NCBI RefSeq assembly: GCF_000787575.1
Contig: NW_012236526.1
Span: forward strand, 248,001 to 312,000
Direction: 5' to 3'
From: Acytostelium subglobosum LB1
Lineage: Eukaryota > Evosea > Eumycetozoa > Acytosteliales > Acytosteliaceae
DNA length: 64,000 nucleotides
Part shown: positions 13,201 through 23,994 of the stretch, one piece after another
How the letters are laid out: each line of letters starts with the position of its first letter
Numbering within the stretch: position 1 is the stretch's first letter
Notes under the pieces: model-generated
Told to the model about the DNA's origin: nothing
Seen by the model: the letters and a program-made list of their open reading frames with translations, nothing else
The model's database searches: none
Program-made: the position numbers and the translations under genes

Positions 13201-13475
13201 GCCTGTCTATCTACCATTCACCGAGAAACGAGACTATCACACACTGAGTCGAGGTGATCGTACTGGATTGGATCCAGAACATCTGGAGGTAAGTGTTAAG
13301 TTATACATTGTTGGTGAATGAATCACTCACTAACTTCATCACCGATCAATCATTTTTATAGTACTATCTTGCTGAGGATGACTTTGTAAGATTGTTTGGA
13401 ATGTCCACAAAGAAGTATGAAGTTACTACCAAGTGGAAGAGAGAGGAAAGGAAGAAACAACTTCATCTATTCTAG
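7283..13475 (+). CDS. Clu-domain / TPR-like / leucine-rich-repeat / villin-headpiece fusion protein, 1859 aa
   Basis: Ten exons join in phase: 7283-8233, 8296-8562, 8629-8986, 9054-9628, 9697-10965, 11039-11107, 11178-12250, 12313-12619, 12692-13288, 13362-13475. Residues 1-270 are Gln-rich then strongly acidic. A Clu domain spans about 270-560 (DYKGFRLIALSLLPIN, ETIRYGSSDSG, YYVIDFSRTFPPE, LLRPEF), as in CLU/CluA proteins that bind mRNAs for mitochondrial proteins and keep mitochondria dispersed. From about 875 to 1100 lies a TPR-like helical region, then about 20 AMN1-type Cys-containing LRRs (about 1180-1720). The C-terminus matches a villin headpiece: YLAEDDFVRLFGMSTKKY then WKREERKKQLHLF. 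Headpieces bind F-actin, so the protein may tie mitochondria or an mRNA complex to actin; that role is inference. The part of exon 1 around 7460-7530 looks intron-like but cannot be removed in phase. Confidence 0.9.
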
Positions 13476-13876
13476 AAGTTCTGGATAAATATTATATTTG
13501 TATAACTTTGTTTGTCTACATCATTACCATTTTGGATTGATTATTTTATTGATTGTTTGCAATAGTTCTAATCATTGGAAAGGGGAGTGAGTGATTGTCT
13601 TGGACCATGTTCCCTCAACTCTTGAATGACTTATCTTTGGATAATATCACTTTTATTAATTGATTTAATCAATCAAACAAATAAATAAACAATCACCTTA
13701 GAGAATTGATGGATTAGGAAGATGGTAAATTTGAATGAAATTTCGCTCAACTTCTTAACCACACTTCCATCTCATCTTCGAGGCTTCCAACATGAGAGAA
13801 TTGAGTGTCACTTTAACGAGATTATATTACCAATACAATTACAAAACATATACATACATATAAATATATATATACA
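13476..13876. other. AT-rich spacer, no gene seen
   Basis: It separates the headpiece-protein stop codon from the anamorsin start. AT-rich with AATCAATCAAACAAATAAATAAACAATC at 13670-13695 and a TATATATATACA leader directly before the next ATG. Nothing else stands out. Confidence 0.5.
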
Positions 13877-14800
13877 ATGTCAACACTAGATATTAGTAAT
13901 ATTAACAAACAACATGATGTGTTGGCAATAGTGAGCCAGGACTATCCTGCCTACGAGTCAATCGTCAATGCACTCAATACTGCTGCCAAGTCAGTCGTGT
14001 TGGCACAGTCTACAACATCTATACCAGCAGCAGCACAACAGAGCTTTGCCGATCGCATTGTTGTGGTCAGCGGTGCCAACATCACCTCTTTGCAATCGCT
14101 GTCCAGCGCACTAAAGGATGGCGGCCTGCTTGCCGTCTACCAATCCACTCCTCAGAACCTCACACTCGATCTCCTCTGCAATGGCTTTGTCGATGTCACA
14201 TCTTCAGACTACAATGGACTTGCACTCACATGTGCCGCCAAGCCAGATTGGAACACTGGTGCTAGTCAATCAGTCAACATTGTGCCACAATCCGCTGGTT
14301 GGGGCAACGTCGGTAACAATGATGCTCGTATTGATGAGAGCGAGTTGTTAAGTGAGGCAGACAAGAATGTTAAACCATCAAGTAACTATCAATATATATA
14401 CATTAATTCGTTCGTGTTTGCTAACCCTCACTCAACCATGCAGCTACATTGGAGGATTGTGGAGTTGGCTCAAAGAAGAAGGCTTGCAAGAACTGTACAT
14501 GTGGACTGGCAGAGATGGAGGCAGCTGGAGAAGAGGCACCAAAGCCAAAGCTGACAAAGGAGATGATTGAGAACCCAGGTGTCAACAGTAACTGTGGAAG
14601 CGTATGTATATCATCTTTGAAATGCTCAATATCCTTGGATATTACATCACCATACTCATACAAGTTGTTCATTCCATCATTCATAGTGTTCTTTAGGTGA
14701 TGCATTCAGATGCAAGGGATGTCCATACAGAGGACTGCCATCATTCAAGGTTGGCGAGAAGATTGTATTGCCAGACGACTTCCTCACTGACGACATCTAA
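13877..14800 (+). CDS. CIAPIN1: Anamorsin (CIAPIN1/Dre2), cytosolic Fe-S assembly factor, 258 aa
   Basis: Three exons in phase: 13877-14381, 14444-14601 and 14687-14800. The N-terminal 165 residues form the degenerate methyltransferase-like domain ([20 protein letters not shown]). The C-terminus carries the two Fe-S motifs of the family: CKNCTCG preceded by C in [18 protein letters not shown], and the twin CX2C site in [23 protein letters not shown]. Splicing after GGAAGC onto TGTTCTTTAGG is required to restore [12 protein letters not shown], which fixes the last junction. Anamorsin receives electrons from the diflavin reductase Tah18/NDOR1 and is needed for cytosolic Fe-S protein assembly. 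Length fits the family. Confidence 0.95.
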
Positions 14801-14878
14801 ACAATACATACATACACATAACTCAATACTCTTTAATGAATACCGTGATCATTTCAATGACATGGTTGTGACGGATAC

Positions 14879-15060
14879 GGGTCAGATCTTAATAGGTTGC
14901 GCACCTTTTTGCTCGTTTCAGGTTCGCTGACCACGGGTTACCACGCCTAGCCCCAACATTTGTGTCTGGGTCGCGCCTTTCGCCACAAAGGCCCATATTC
15001 TGATTTGCAAATCATTTATTATCTTTGGTTCCCTTCACGCCTCTGAACCAAGGTTGGGGG
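14879..15060 (+). ncRNA. GC-rich segment with nested stems, candidate structured RNA
   Basis: Sharply GC-richer than the flanks and without an open frame. Stems visible: GGTCAG 14880-14885 with CTGACC 14927-14932; GCCTTT 14975-14980 with AAAGGC 14987-14992; the self-complementary GATTTGCAAATC 15002-15013; TTTGGTTC 15024-15031 with GAACCAAG 15045-15052. The last three are enclosed by CCCCAAC 14951-14957 with GTTGGGG 15053-15059, giving a multibranch junction. The pair U15024-G15052 works only if the plus strand is transcribed, a weak strand hint. I compared it by memory with U1, U2, U4, U5, U3, SRP and RNase P/MRP motifs and found no match. Confidence 0.4.
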
Positions 15061-15210
15061 TTATGCGATAACAACAGGCAGACACACGTACGACATCATC
15101 ACCATCACCAACATCACTTTGATTGATTCAAATCACTCATTCATTTCTTTCATTTCATTCATTCACTAAGTGATACATATTCTTATCTATCTTTATATCT
15201 ATCTATCATA

Positions 15211-16093
15211 ATGGAGCAGCTAGGACTGATCAGCCAGTACATTGATAGCTGGAGGTGGACTCCAGAGACACCATTGTCTCACTGGATGTACCCAGCATCA
15301 ACATCAGTTCTCTACCTCTTGGTTATCTTCTCTCTTTACGTAAGTTGCGTTGAAGATGGAAGTGTGTGAGTGGAACTATTCCTGATCACTAACCACCACG
15401 ACCGACCCCGTCAATCATACATTTGGAATACAGTCATTCATGAAGAAGAGGGAAGCGTTCAAATTGAAGGGACTATCAATTATTCACAACACCAACCTGA
15501 TCGTATTGTCATTTGCCATGATGGCTGGTGTGCTACATGCCGCCTACACTCAATCTCAGGAGCAGGGCGTGTTCTCACTGTTGTGTGAGCAAACCCCAAC
15601 GGCAGTCAACGGAAGGATTGGCTGGTGGATCTACGTCTTCTACCTGTCCAAGTACTACGAGTTGTTCGACACGGTCATCCTGGCGCTAAAGAAGAAGCCT
15701 TTGATCTTCCTGCACATCTTCCATCACATGGCCATGGTGCCCGTCACATGGCAGTGGCTCAGCGACCAGTGGCTCGTGGGCAGCTGGTGGTGCGTCTTTG
15801 TCAACTCGTTCATCCACACCATCATGTACTATTACTACCTGCAGACGACACTTGGCAACGACTGCTGGTTCAAGCGCTACATCACCACGGCTCAGATCGT
15901 ACAGTTCCTCACGGGCACTGCCATCGTGTCGCACTGGTTCTACATCAGACAGTCGGAGAACTGTCAGGGAGGCATTGCCCCAGCCATCGTCTCCTACGTC
16001 ATCAACTCGATGTTCATCCTCCTCTTTATCCGTTTCTACATCAAGTCATACTCTAGACCCAAGACTGGAGGAAAGGTTGTCAAGTCTGAATAA
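15211..16093 (+). CDS. ELO-family very-long-chain fatty acid elongase, 262 aa
   Basis: Two exons, 15211-15339 and 15434-16093, donor GTAAGT, phase 0. The ELO signature is complete: YLSKYYELFDTVILALKKK, the catalytic HxxHH box in FLHIFHHMAMVPVTWQW, and VNSFIHTIMYYYY. About six to seven hydrophobic segments place it in the ER membrane, where it condenses malonyl-CoA with an acyl-CoA in the first step of chain elongation. The C-terminus KTGGKVVKSE is lysine-containing as in ER residents. Chain-length preference cannot be read from sequence alone. Confidence 0.95.
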
Positions 16094-16186
16094 AGACCAG
16101 GATTATTACAACGACTCAAATAGCAAAGGTTGTTTGTTTATCAACAACCTTGGCGAAATATATATATATTAATGTTTAGGACTCCT

Positions 16187-17610
16187 TTAGCCTCGAGGTT
16201 GTTGATGTTGGCTGGTACTCTTCTCAATCCATCCCGCATCCAAATGTACATTGCTGTCATAGATTGAGTACTCGCGCATCTTGGAGTCCACTTTGAAGTT
16301 GTTATCTTCAAGGTCTTGGAGACAGGCTAGATACCTTGCCTCTGCCTTGTCCTTGCCAATGTGATACATTCTCATCGTGACGAATCTCTGTTGTTCGCCA
16401 GTGTCATTGTTGGCCTTGAATGCATTCTTTGATAGATGTGCCTGATGTTTATCAATCAGTTGATGTAACAGGACATAGTCCTGATTGGCAGGCAGGTTAA
16501 GTTTGATATGGAACTCAAAGTAGTTCTCTGGGCTGACCTGTTGAGCATCCAAGTCAGTCAAAGGCACGCCAACACATGAGAACATAATCTCAATCTTGAT
16601 CCTTGTGATGGTAAAGTTATTACAAATGAACTTGTTGGCCAACTCATATGCCAATGATTGTATCTCAATCAATGTTCTGTTGTTGAGTGAATGGATGGAA
16701 GGTTAGTAACCTTGATGGATGAGGGTAATGCTCCTGACACTATTACATACCCTCTATGATATGATGATGTCATCATTTGTGTTGGATGTTGTCCTTTGGG
16801 TAGTTCAATTAGTACTGGCTTGCAACCAGTTGTAGAACACACCTGACGGAATGTGTCCAGTGATGGTGCATGCTCATCATTCTTCACAGTGATATGTATC
16901 TCGAATAGACCACTGTATGGATGACATCTTATCAATTCGGCCATTGACAAGTATGCCTTATGTCTTCCACTCAATATAAACTTATTGCCTTGTTTCTTTG
17001 ACAGGCTACACTCCAATCCATTTGGTTTGAATATAGACCTAAGTGATAAGATACTAAAGTTAGTATCACTGAGTCGTTTTAGACATCAATATACTTACTC
17101 CCAAAGTATGTTTGTGCTTGTGTCTGGAGTGTCTGGTGCAATGATTGTTCCAGTGACTGTTGATTGGAATGTTGCAATGTCAATGCCATTGGAAGTATAG
17201 AGTAGAGTGATATTGGATGATGCTCTACAACCAACGTATTTTGATACAATGTTGTTATCCTTGTTCAATTGATCATAGTCGAATTCATTAAAGTGTACCA
17301 ATGTTGATGTTGACTTTGAAGTAGGAGGTGTCTGTTCAATAATGAGTGATTTATATTCACAAAAGCATGATACATTGTTGTTATTGTTGTCCAATACAAT
17401 CTGTTTATAAGATTGTAACAACAATGAGTTCAATTGTGAGAATCCATTGCCATTGCCATTGTCATTGTCTTTGTCATTGTGTTTGATTGTAATTGATGAA
17501 TTGTATAACTTTAGTTTAGAGTTAAAGTCAGCCAAAATCCTTATTATCTCATTATAATATATTAGAGTATCACTTGATGATTTTGATATAAAGTATATAT
17601 CACGCAACAT
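16187..17610 (-). CDS. Unknown three-exon protein, 429 aa
   Basis: Exons 17610-17099, 17038-16751 and 16676-16187 join in phase (2, 2, 0) with donors GTAAGT and GTATGT. The N-terminal third has low-complexity Asn/Asp/Gly repeats. The last 270 residues look like an ordinary globular domain with two related halves: a segment with SGLFEIHITVKN and one with ENYFEFHIKLNLP, each followed by a His- or Thr-rich region, and the ending YDSNVHLDAGWIE. The YDSNxxLDxGW motif seems to belong to a widespread uncharacterised family, but I cannot name it. No signal peptide or membrane helix is visible. Confidence 0.75.
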
Positions 17611-17831
17611 TGTTGTTGTTGTAATAATCTATATCTCTTTGTTTGATTATACCAAATTATCTCCAAATGTCTCGTCTTTTGTCTCTTGCCAAACCCCTCA
17701 TGTTTCCTCGCTCATTCCACATGGGTGTTTGAGAGAATTTACTTGGAAGTCGTCACTTCACTTCAATGCTAATACACATGAACATTCACCTATATCTACA
17801 TTGAGTATCACTTAATTGTTGTGTTCTTGAC

Positions 17832-19703
17832 ATGCCCTCATTTCAATCAATCAATCAATCAATGATGGATCAAATACCTAATATAGTATTACGTATCATA
17901 TTCAAACAACTATTGACATCATCTGTCAATATCATATGCAATGATGACGATGATGATGACGATGATAATCGTGGAGGTGGATTGGATCAACTCTGTTTCG
18001 GTCTAACATGTAAAAGACTATACTCATTGTATAACAAATGGTCATCAACTTGTTTGGCACCTGATGATGACTCAACAACAACAACAACAACAATACCTAA
18101 AGCACCAGAACAATTGATGGTCATTGCCAATGACTTTGATAGACCGATTGAACCAGGATCATTACCTTCGACATTGACAGTGTTGCGATTTGGTTCATAC
18201 TTTAATCAACGATTGATACCTGGATCAATACCAGAGACGGTCATTGAGATTGTCTCTGGTGTGTGGTTCAATCAACCGATTGAAGCTGGTGAACTACCTC
18301 CTAGGTTAAAGTCACTCACCTTTGGATTCTATCATGATCAACGTATCCCTCCCCATACTCTACCAAACTCACTCACGGAGCTTACAATGGGACTCAAGTT
18401 TAGTCATTTACTCGAGCTGCATTCATTACCCTCGTCCATCACCAGTTTGAGCTTCAAGATTCCCTACGATCGCCCAATCCCTGTTGGCGTGCTCCCTGCC
18501 TCACTAAAGATTCTCAACATGGGCAGGTACAACAGTTATCCAATCATGCCAAATGTTCTCCCTCCCAGTCTCACAGAGCTATCCTTTGGCAATGGCTTCA
18601 ACAGAAAGTTTGAAATTGGCACCCTGCCAAATGGCCTGAGGTCCCTGAAGCTTGGTATCAGTTATCAACAGGTGATCCTGCCAGGCGTGCTACCCGAGAC
18701 CCTGGAGCTGTTGACCATTGGATCAGGCAGCGATCAACCAATAATACCAGGTGCATTAACTGGTACCTCGCTGACCAAACTCACATTGTCCGAACATTAC
18801 TCACAACAGATACAACCTGGTAGCTTGCCAAACACTCTCACAGAGTTTGCTCTCCCCGATGCATTCAACCAGGTGTTGCTTCAAGGTGCTTTGCCAACAT
18901 CAATTACAAGTTTGAAGATGGGCAAGTACTTTGATTTGGAGATACAACCTGGATCATTGCCACCAACATTAGAGACATTGGAGTTTGGTTACTATTACAA
19001 TCAGTTCATTGCGCCAAACTCATTGCCTTCAACACTACGATCACTTACATTTGGACATATGTATCAGCATGCTTTGATGCTTGGATCACTACCCCAGTCA
19101 CTAAAGTTGCTTACCTTTGGTGCAATGTTCAACTCATTGTTTGACATTGGTGTACTGCCCTCACAACTGACCTCGTTGTCGTTTGGTACCAACTACAATC
19201 AACCAATGACCGAGGGGATACTACCACCATCATTGAGATTCCTTGGTATAGGTGCACTTTTTGCCAATAATCCGATTGTATTACCATCACAACTACATGC
19301 ACTTTGCATTCACACCATTGATCAATGGTCCAACTTCAATCAAGTCATACCAACAACATTGTCATTGTTACATATTGAGTACTTTGTACCATGTGCATCA
19401 AGGGAAGAAGTGATTCGTCGTGAGACCGCAACAAAGCCACTGGTTAATCACAGGTTGAGTAGACTGACAATGGAGATCACAATACAAGATGATGGTACTA
19501 GAGTTGATCTAATAGATGGTCTATTGATGAAACAGATTGTACATCTATTCCCAAAAGTCGATACATATAATCTAAAGAATGAACAACCCAATAGTTATGT
19601 CTATAATCAATGTCAATGTAGATTGATCCAGTCACAACTTGGACTATGTCAATGGAACATTGAGTACCAAGATAGGTCAAATTACTTCTTCTTGAAGTTC
19701 TAA
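17832..19703 (+). CDS. FNIP-repeat protein with F-box-like N-terminus, 623 aa
   Basis: A single exon. ATG at 17832 opens the frame, but the pair at 17862/17865 (MMDQIPNIVLRIIFKQLL) is the more likely start because the preceding codons are just translated TCAA repeats. The N-terminus has an F-box-like helix pair (IVLRIIFKQLL...LCFGLTCKRLYSLY) interrupted by an Asp run. From about residue 110 to 500 there are roughly sixteen 22-residue FNIP repeats of the type LPxSLxxLxFGxxFNQPIxPG, forming an LRR-like solenoid. The C-terminal part is a small globular region. Dictyostelids have hundreds of such proteins; their partners are mostly unknown, with an SCF-ligase adaptor role suggested by the F-box. 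Confidence 0.9.
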   Translation: MPSFQSINQSMMDQIPNIVLRIIFKQLLTSSVNIICNDDDDDDDDNRGGGLDQLCFGLTCKRLYSLYNKWSSTCLAPDDDSTTTTTTIPKAPEQLMVIANDFDRPIEPGSLPSTLTVLRFGSYFNQRLIPGSIPETVIEIVSGVWFNQPIEAGELPPRLKSLTFGFYHDQRIPPHTLPNSLTELTMGLKFSHLLELHSLPSSITSLSFKIPYDRPIPVGVLPASLKILNMGRYNSYPIMPNVLPPSLTELSFGNGFNRKFEIGTLPNGLRSLKLGISYQQVILPGVLPETLELLTIGSGSDQPIIPGALTGTSLTKLTLSEHYSQQIQPGSLPNTLTEFALPDAFNQVLLQGALPTSITSLKMGKYFDLEIQPGSLPPTLETLEFGYYYNQFIAPNSLPSTLRSLTFGHMYQHALMLGSLPQSLKLLTFGAMFNSLFDIGVLPSQLTSLSFGTNYNQPMTEGILPPSLRFLGIGALFANNPIVLPSQLHALCIHTIDQWSNFNQVIPTTLSLLHIEYFVPCASREEVIRRETATKPLVNHRLSRLTMEITIQDDGTRVDLIDGLLMKQIVHLFPKVDTYNLKNEQPNSYVYNQCQCRLIQSQLGLCQWNIEYQDRSNYFFLKF

Positions 19704-19973
19704 CCTTATGTCCATCAAATATTTAAAAATTGTGTAATAATAATAATAAACAAATATACATTTATTCGATCAATCTTATGATGGTTGTTGATCGCAACCC
19801 TCTGGATGCTGGACATTGATTGGTCCAAGACCAATAGTCGATGCCACCTTTATCGATGTTGCCGTGGACATTGTGTGCTTTCATCCATGAACCATGCTCA
19901 ACGCGGTTGTTGACCATCTCAAATCCAACCATCCAGTCCGCTCAGTCAGTGATCACCAATGACTAGTGCCGCA

Positions 19974-21185
19974 TCAACGTTCCAAAGACAGAGGTAATGT
20001 AGCCAGGGCACCGACAGACATGGGTGTTCCATTACCATTCATCGACGACACATCGTTATCAACAAAGACTGTCCTGGCTGGATACTCAATTGCTTTCAGT
20101 ACCTTGAACATCTGTAACTGTTCATAGACGCTCTTGTCTGTGTAGCGATAGATCGACAGCTTGATATGCCTGAGCGTCGTGTTGGTGGCTTCGAACCGCT
20201 GATCCCAGCACACATCGAGTAGTTACAGATTGGGATTGGATGCGATCATGTCTGCATAATCAATGCCAATCCTTACGACAAGTTTGATCGTCTTGATCAC
20301 AGTGTTGGCCGCATAGGCCTGGGTGAAGCGATGCACTGTGTTGTGCGTCAAATCACCAGCGTATGGGTCATAGTCGTCCACAAAGCCGATGCGTAGCTTG
20401 TGTAGAGCTCGCAGTTTGTTCAGGAATGTAAAGTCGGCCATGCGGTGACAGTTGATATCTAACAGTGTCAATGTGTTGGACATGGTCGAGAGGATCGACG
20501 CCCATGGTTGAAGAGTCGGGTCGACATTGTCCTTGCCACAAGCAATCTGCAGAGCCGTGAGTGTGTTCTTATGTGCCAATAGATTATTGGCATAGTTGCT
20601 GGGCTGCTTCTTCTTCTTCTTGTTGGTTGTGGTGGCATCGACCTCCTCCTTATTTATGATGTAGCGACGCAGGGGAAGTTTGATCATCGGCAGAATAAGA
20701 CCAAGTACTGGTATATCAAATGCCCTGGGGAGTAGCTTAAAGGCAAGCGATGTGACCCTCCTTGGCCAGTTCGTGTTGAGACATTCGATGGTCTGCTGTA
20801 GACACTCGGCCGATGTGGTAGAGTTGAGGACCACTGTGACGTCGCCTAGATTAATGGTGGTGAGCAGATCCTTGGCCTCGGACGTGAGGTCGGTGAGGCC
20901 CGAGATGTCCAGCCGGTAGCGTCGAAGGATGTTGGTGACGCCAGACATGTTTCGCTTGTCAGCCGTCTTTAAGAGCCAGTAAAGTTTCTTGACTGAGCAA
21001 TTCAGCGACACCCTGTAGCCAATGTTGATGTGGAGTTGGCTGAGTATCTCAGGGATGATCACGAGCCATCTCTTTGATAAACAAAACAGATTCACTACCC
21101 AAAACTTGTAGCGATAGAGCAAATTAATCAATAGCGTTATTATCTTCCTTTGTATAATCAGTGGTAGTGCTGGGTTACATGACAT
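19974..21185 (-). pseudogene. F-box/LRR-like family gene with one in-frame stop
   Basis: The frame starts at 21185 (MSCNPALPLIIQRKIITLLI), reads 320 codons to a TAA at 20225-20223, and continues in the same frame for about 82 codons (LLDVCWDQRFEATNTTLRHI) to 19974. The two halves fit together with no shift and no splice sites, so a single nonsense change in a 404-codon gene is the simplest reading. The N-terminus resembles the F-box-like start of dictyostelid LRR families (WVVNLFCLSKRWLVIIPEIL) and the rest has LRR-like strands (LTALQIACG, LTLLDINCHRM, LHKLRIGF). It could be a recent pseudogene, a truncated functional protein, or a base-call error. Confidence 0.7.
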
Positions 21186-21407
21186 CCTGTTGTAGTTATT
21201 ACTGTTACTGTATATTAATGACTCATACTTGTTCGAATAACAAGTGACTCATTCCACACATGGGTCATTTCGGAAGTTGTTGCCACGTGTCATCTTCACA
21301 ACTTTTGAACAAGCACATGCATCTTCACTCTTTCATTCATTCAATCAAATAATTGAACATTGTAATAATAATAATACATATATATTAAGTAGTAATAGTA
21401 ATAAGAT

Positions 21408-22237
21408 ATGACATCAAGAATACCAAATACAATTTGTTTGTTTGACGTTGATGGAACACTTACAAAGCCAAGGAATGTTGTTACAGCAGAGATGAAGCAA
21501 TACCTTGCTACACTGATAACAAGAGTACAACTTGGTGTTGTTGGTGGAAGTGATCTTGTCAAGATTCAAGAGCAACTTGGCAATGACTGTGTATCAAAGT
21601 TTGATTACCTCTTTGCAGAGAATGGTCTGAATGCATTCAAGGCTGGTGCACCACTTGCTCAACAGGTATGGTATTGATTGAATGATCGAATGATCGAATG
21701 AATGAATGAACTACATTCTTACAACAACAACAACAACAACAATGATAGAGCTTTAAGAACTTCTTGGGTGAGGAGAACTTAAAGAAGTTCCTCAACTTTG
21801 TACTTCACTACATTGCCGATCTTGATATTCCAATCAAGAGAGGAACATTTGTCGAGTTCCGCAATGGAATGCTCAACGTATCACCAATCGGAAGGAACTG
21901 TTCACAGAGCGAACGCGAGGAATTCGAAAAGTACGACAAGCAGCACAACATTAGATCGACATTTGTCAATGTGCTCAAGCAGAAGTTTGCCGACCTTGGT
22001 CTACAATACTCTATTGGTGGTCAGATCAGCTTTGACGTGTTCCCCATCGGTTGGGACAAGACCTACTGTCTGCAGCATCTGCCCGCCGACCAGTACACCA
22101 CCATCTACTTCTTTGGCGACAAGACAATGGTTGGTGGCAATGACTATGAGATCAGCACACATCCAAGAATCACAAAGTCATTCACAGTCACCTCGCCAGA
22201 GGACACTGAGAGGTTCCTCAAGGAGTTGTTCCCATAA
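21408..22237 (+). CDS. PMM: Phosphomannomutase (HAD superfamily), 248 aa
   Basis: Two exons, 21408-21665 and 21749-22237, phase 0, acceptor GATAG. It has the HAD nucleophile motif DVDGTL near residue 14, the eukaryotic PMM cap region ([18 protein letters not shown]), the signature [19 protein letters not shown] and the metal-binding [13 protein letters not shown]. Length is exactly typical. The enzyme interconverts mannose-6-phosphate and mannose-1-phosphate, supplying GDP-mannose for glycosylation and GPI anchors in the cytosol. Confidence 0.97.
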
Positions 22238-22319
22238 AGGACAATAAAAAAGGCATCGATACTGTAGTATCCTCTATCAATCAGTCAATCACAAGTTAGT
22301 TTATTGGACTACTGCTGGC

Positions 22320-23608
22320 CTAGTATACACCCGACATTCCTTGGATATCACAGAGGCTAGCTTTGTGGCAATTGACCAAAGGAGTGTTTCCAACGTTGTT
22401 GACAATGTTGTCAAGAGTCAGAGTACCATGAGAACATGTTATCCATGGATTGTCCGAGCCATTGGCGAATGTCACATTGGATAGGATGACATCAGAGCTG
22501 GAAAAGTCCAATGGCAACGGAGTGTTGGAGTGGAGGGAGAAGGAGCAGTCTGTAATATTCAATGGGTTTACATCACCAACAAATGATCAGTTGTGAACAA
22601 CTGTTGTTGTTGAAGGATGAACCTTGGATCGATATGTAAACTGTATACAAACTGACTACTCCACCTAGGAATGAGTTATCATCAAAGGTTGAGTTTGAGA
22701 TCGATACAGAGCCAATGGGAACTGGACTGTATAATGAATGTGATACAAACAACAAGATTTGTGATTTAAGCGCTTGATTTCTGATGAATGTGCAATTGAC
22801 AATGTCAATCACATCAGTTCCAAGCAAGTAGATCAAGTTCAGATGGAATGTGTTGGAGTCAAAGATTGAGTTTACCAAGGTCACATTGCCAGTGTTGGAA
22901 TAAAAGATGTAATCGACATTTTTTCCTTGGAAGACGGTACCGTTGATGATAAGATTGCTTCCAATACTATAGAATATTGTTGCCATTGAATTGTCAACAT
23001 TTCTAATCATACCTCCATTCAAACTTATATAAGTATAGTTTGATAAGGTATAAAATATGGTTGAAGCATTGAAATCCTGTATGGTTACATTGTTTAGGAT
23101 GATGTCACCATAGATAACATCGGACAATAAAACTTGTTGTTGTCCATTGATCAATGTCAAGTTATTCAACACCAGACCTGTTGGCAATGCATTTTTATCC
23201 GATAGACCAGATGTTAAACCGATAAATGGTTGGAATGAATAGTCAAGGTCAATTATAACACCTTGGAGTCCACCATTGATTGTGACATTAAGTGAATATG
23301 GATTGATATTGACTTTGCCAGCATCATCTCCACTCTTTTTTTTTTATAGACTTCGCTTGCCATCCCGATGTTTAGTGCAGAGTTGACAGGGTTGGGTATT
23401 AGTTTTATGTAACTATTGAGTGCTGAGTCGATGTCTGGACAAGCTTGATTGGTTCCAGATTCAAGTCCACATAATATTGAAGTGTTGGTTGATAAGTTAT
23501 CAACATAAATTGTTGTTGTCGTTAAAGTTGTAGCTGTAGACAACTTAATATATTAAGTACCAATAAGGTAAATATTATGATTGAATAATTGATATTGAAC
23601 ATTGATTG
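22320..23608 (-). pseudogene. Decayed secreted parallel beta-helix (pectin-lyase-fold) protein gene
   Basis: A clear signal peptide (MFNINYSIIIFTLLVLNILS) starts near 23602, but its frame ends within 10 codons, while the body continues one base out of frame from STATTLTTTTIYVDNL. A second shift falls at a ten-base A tract (23336-23345 on the plus strand reads T), after which GDDAGKVNINPYSLNVTING runs open into a long Asn/Ile-rich region of beta-helix rungs (NLTLING, ILNNVTIQDF, ISNSTFDDNSF). A third shift lies near 22590, before DVNPLNITDCSFSLHSNTPL. The end at 22320 lacks the membrane segment or tail usual for such proteins. At least three disruptions make it a pseudogene, though one at a homopolymer could be a sequencing error. 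Confidence 0.65.
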
Positions 23609-23609
23609 A

Positions 23610-23994
23610 GGGAGTATAATAATATTTTTTTATAACATTGAGAGTTAGATCTACAACTCCGTTCGAATCATCTTTCATAGATATAGTTCTCGCTGAAACT
23701 GGTCAATCACTCCAGAACATACATTGTACCATTTTGATCAGGTGATCAACAATGATTTTGGATGACAAGGCGCGCAATCCGATTGGTCGGGCATGCTCTC
23801 GAATAAAAAGACGAAAAGCCCTCCACAAACTGGAGCGATGCCAGTCTGTACCAACGGGTACCCTTTGACCTGATTGAGCCCTCAAATCGACACAAAGACT
23901 CGCTCTAAAAGATCCAACTTGGTCATCTGGCTTCTCTCTCTAAAAGAAAAAGAGATAATAAATATATATTTAATTATAATAACCGAGATCAGAT
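23610..23994. other. Spacer with a GC-richer, hairpin-bearing core
   Basis: Positions about 23700-23930 are less AT-rich than usual spacers. Visible inverted repeats: TTGATCA/TGATCAA around 23736-23751, CTCCA/TGGAG around 23821-23835, palindrome GGGTACCC near 23858, and GAGCGA/TCGCTC between about 23832 and 23910. No open frame has family similarity. It could be promoter sequence or a small structured RNA; support is weak. Confidence 0.25.

Noticed and set aside
14879-15060. tRNA or known snRNA in the GC-rich block
   Set aside because: No cloverleaf with proper A and B boxes and no canonical U1, U2, U4, U5 or U3 5' sequence on either strand.
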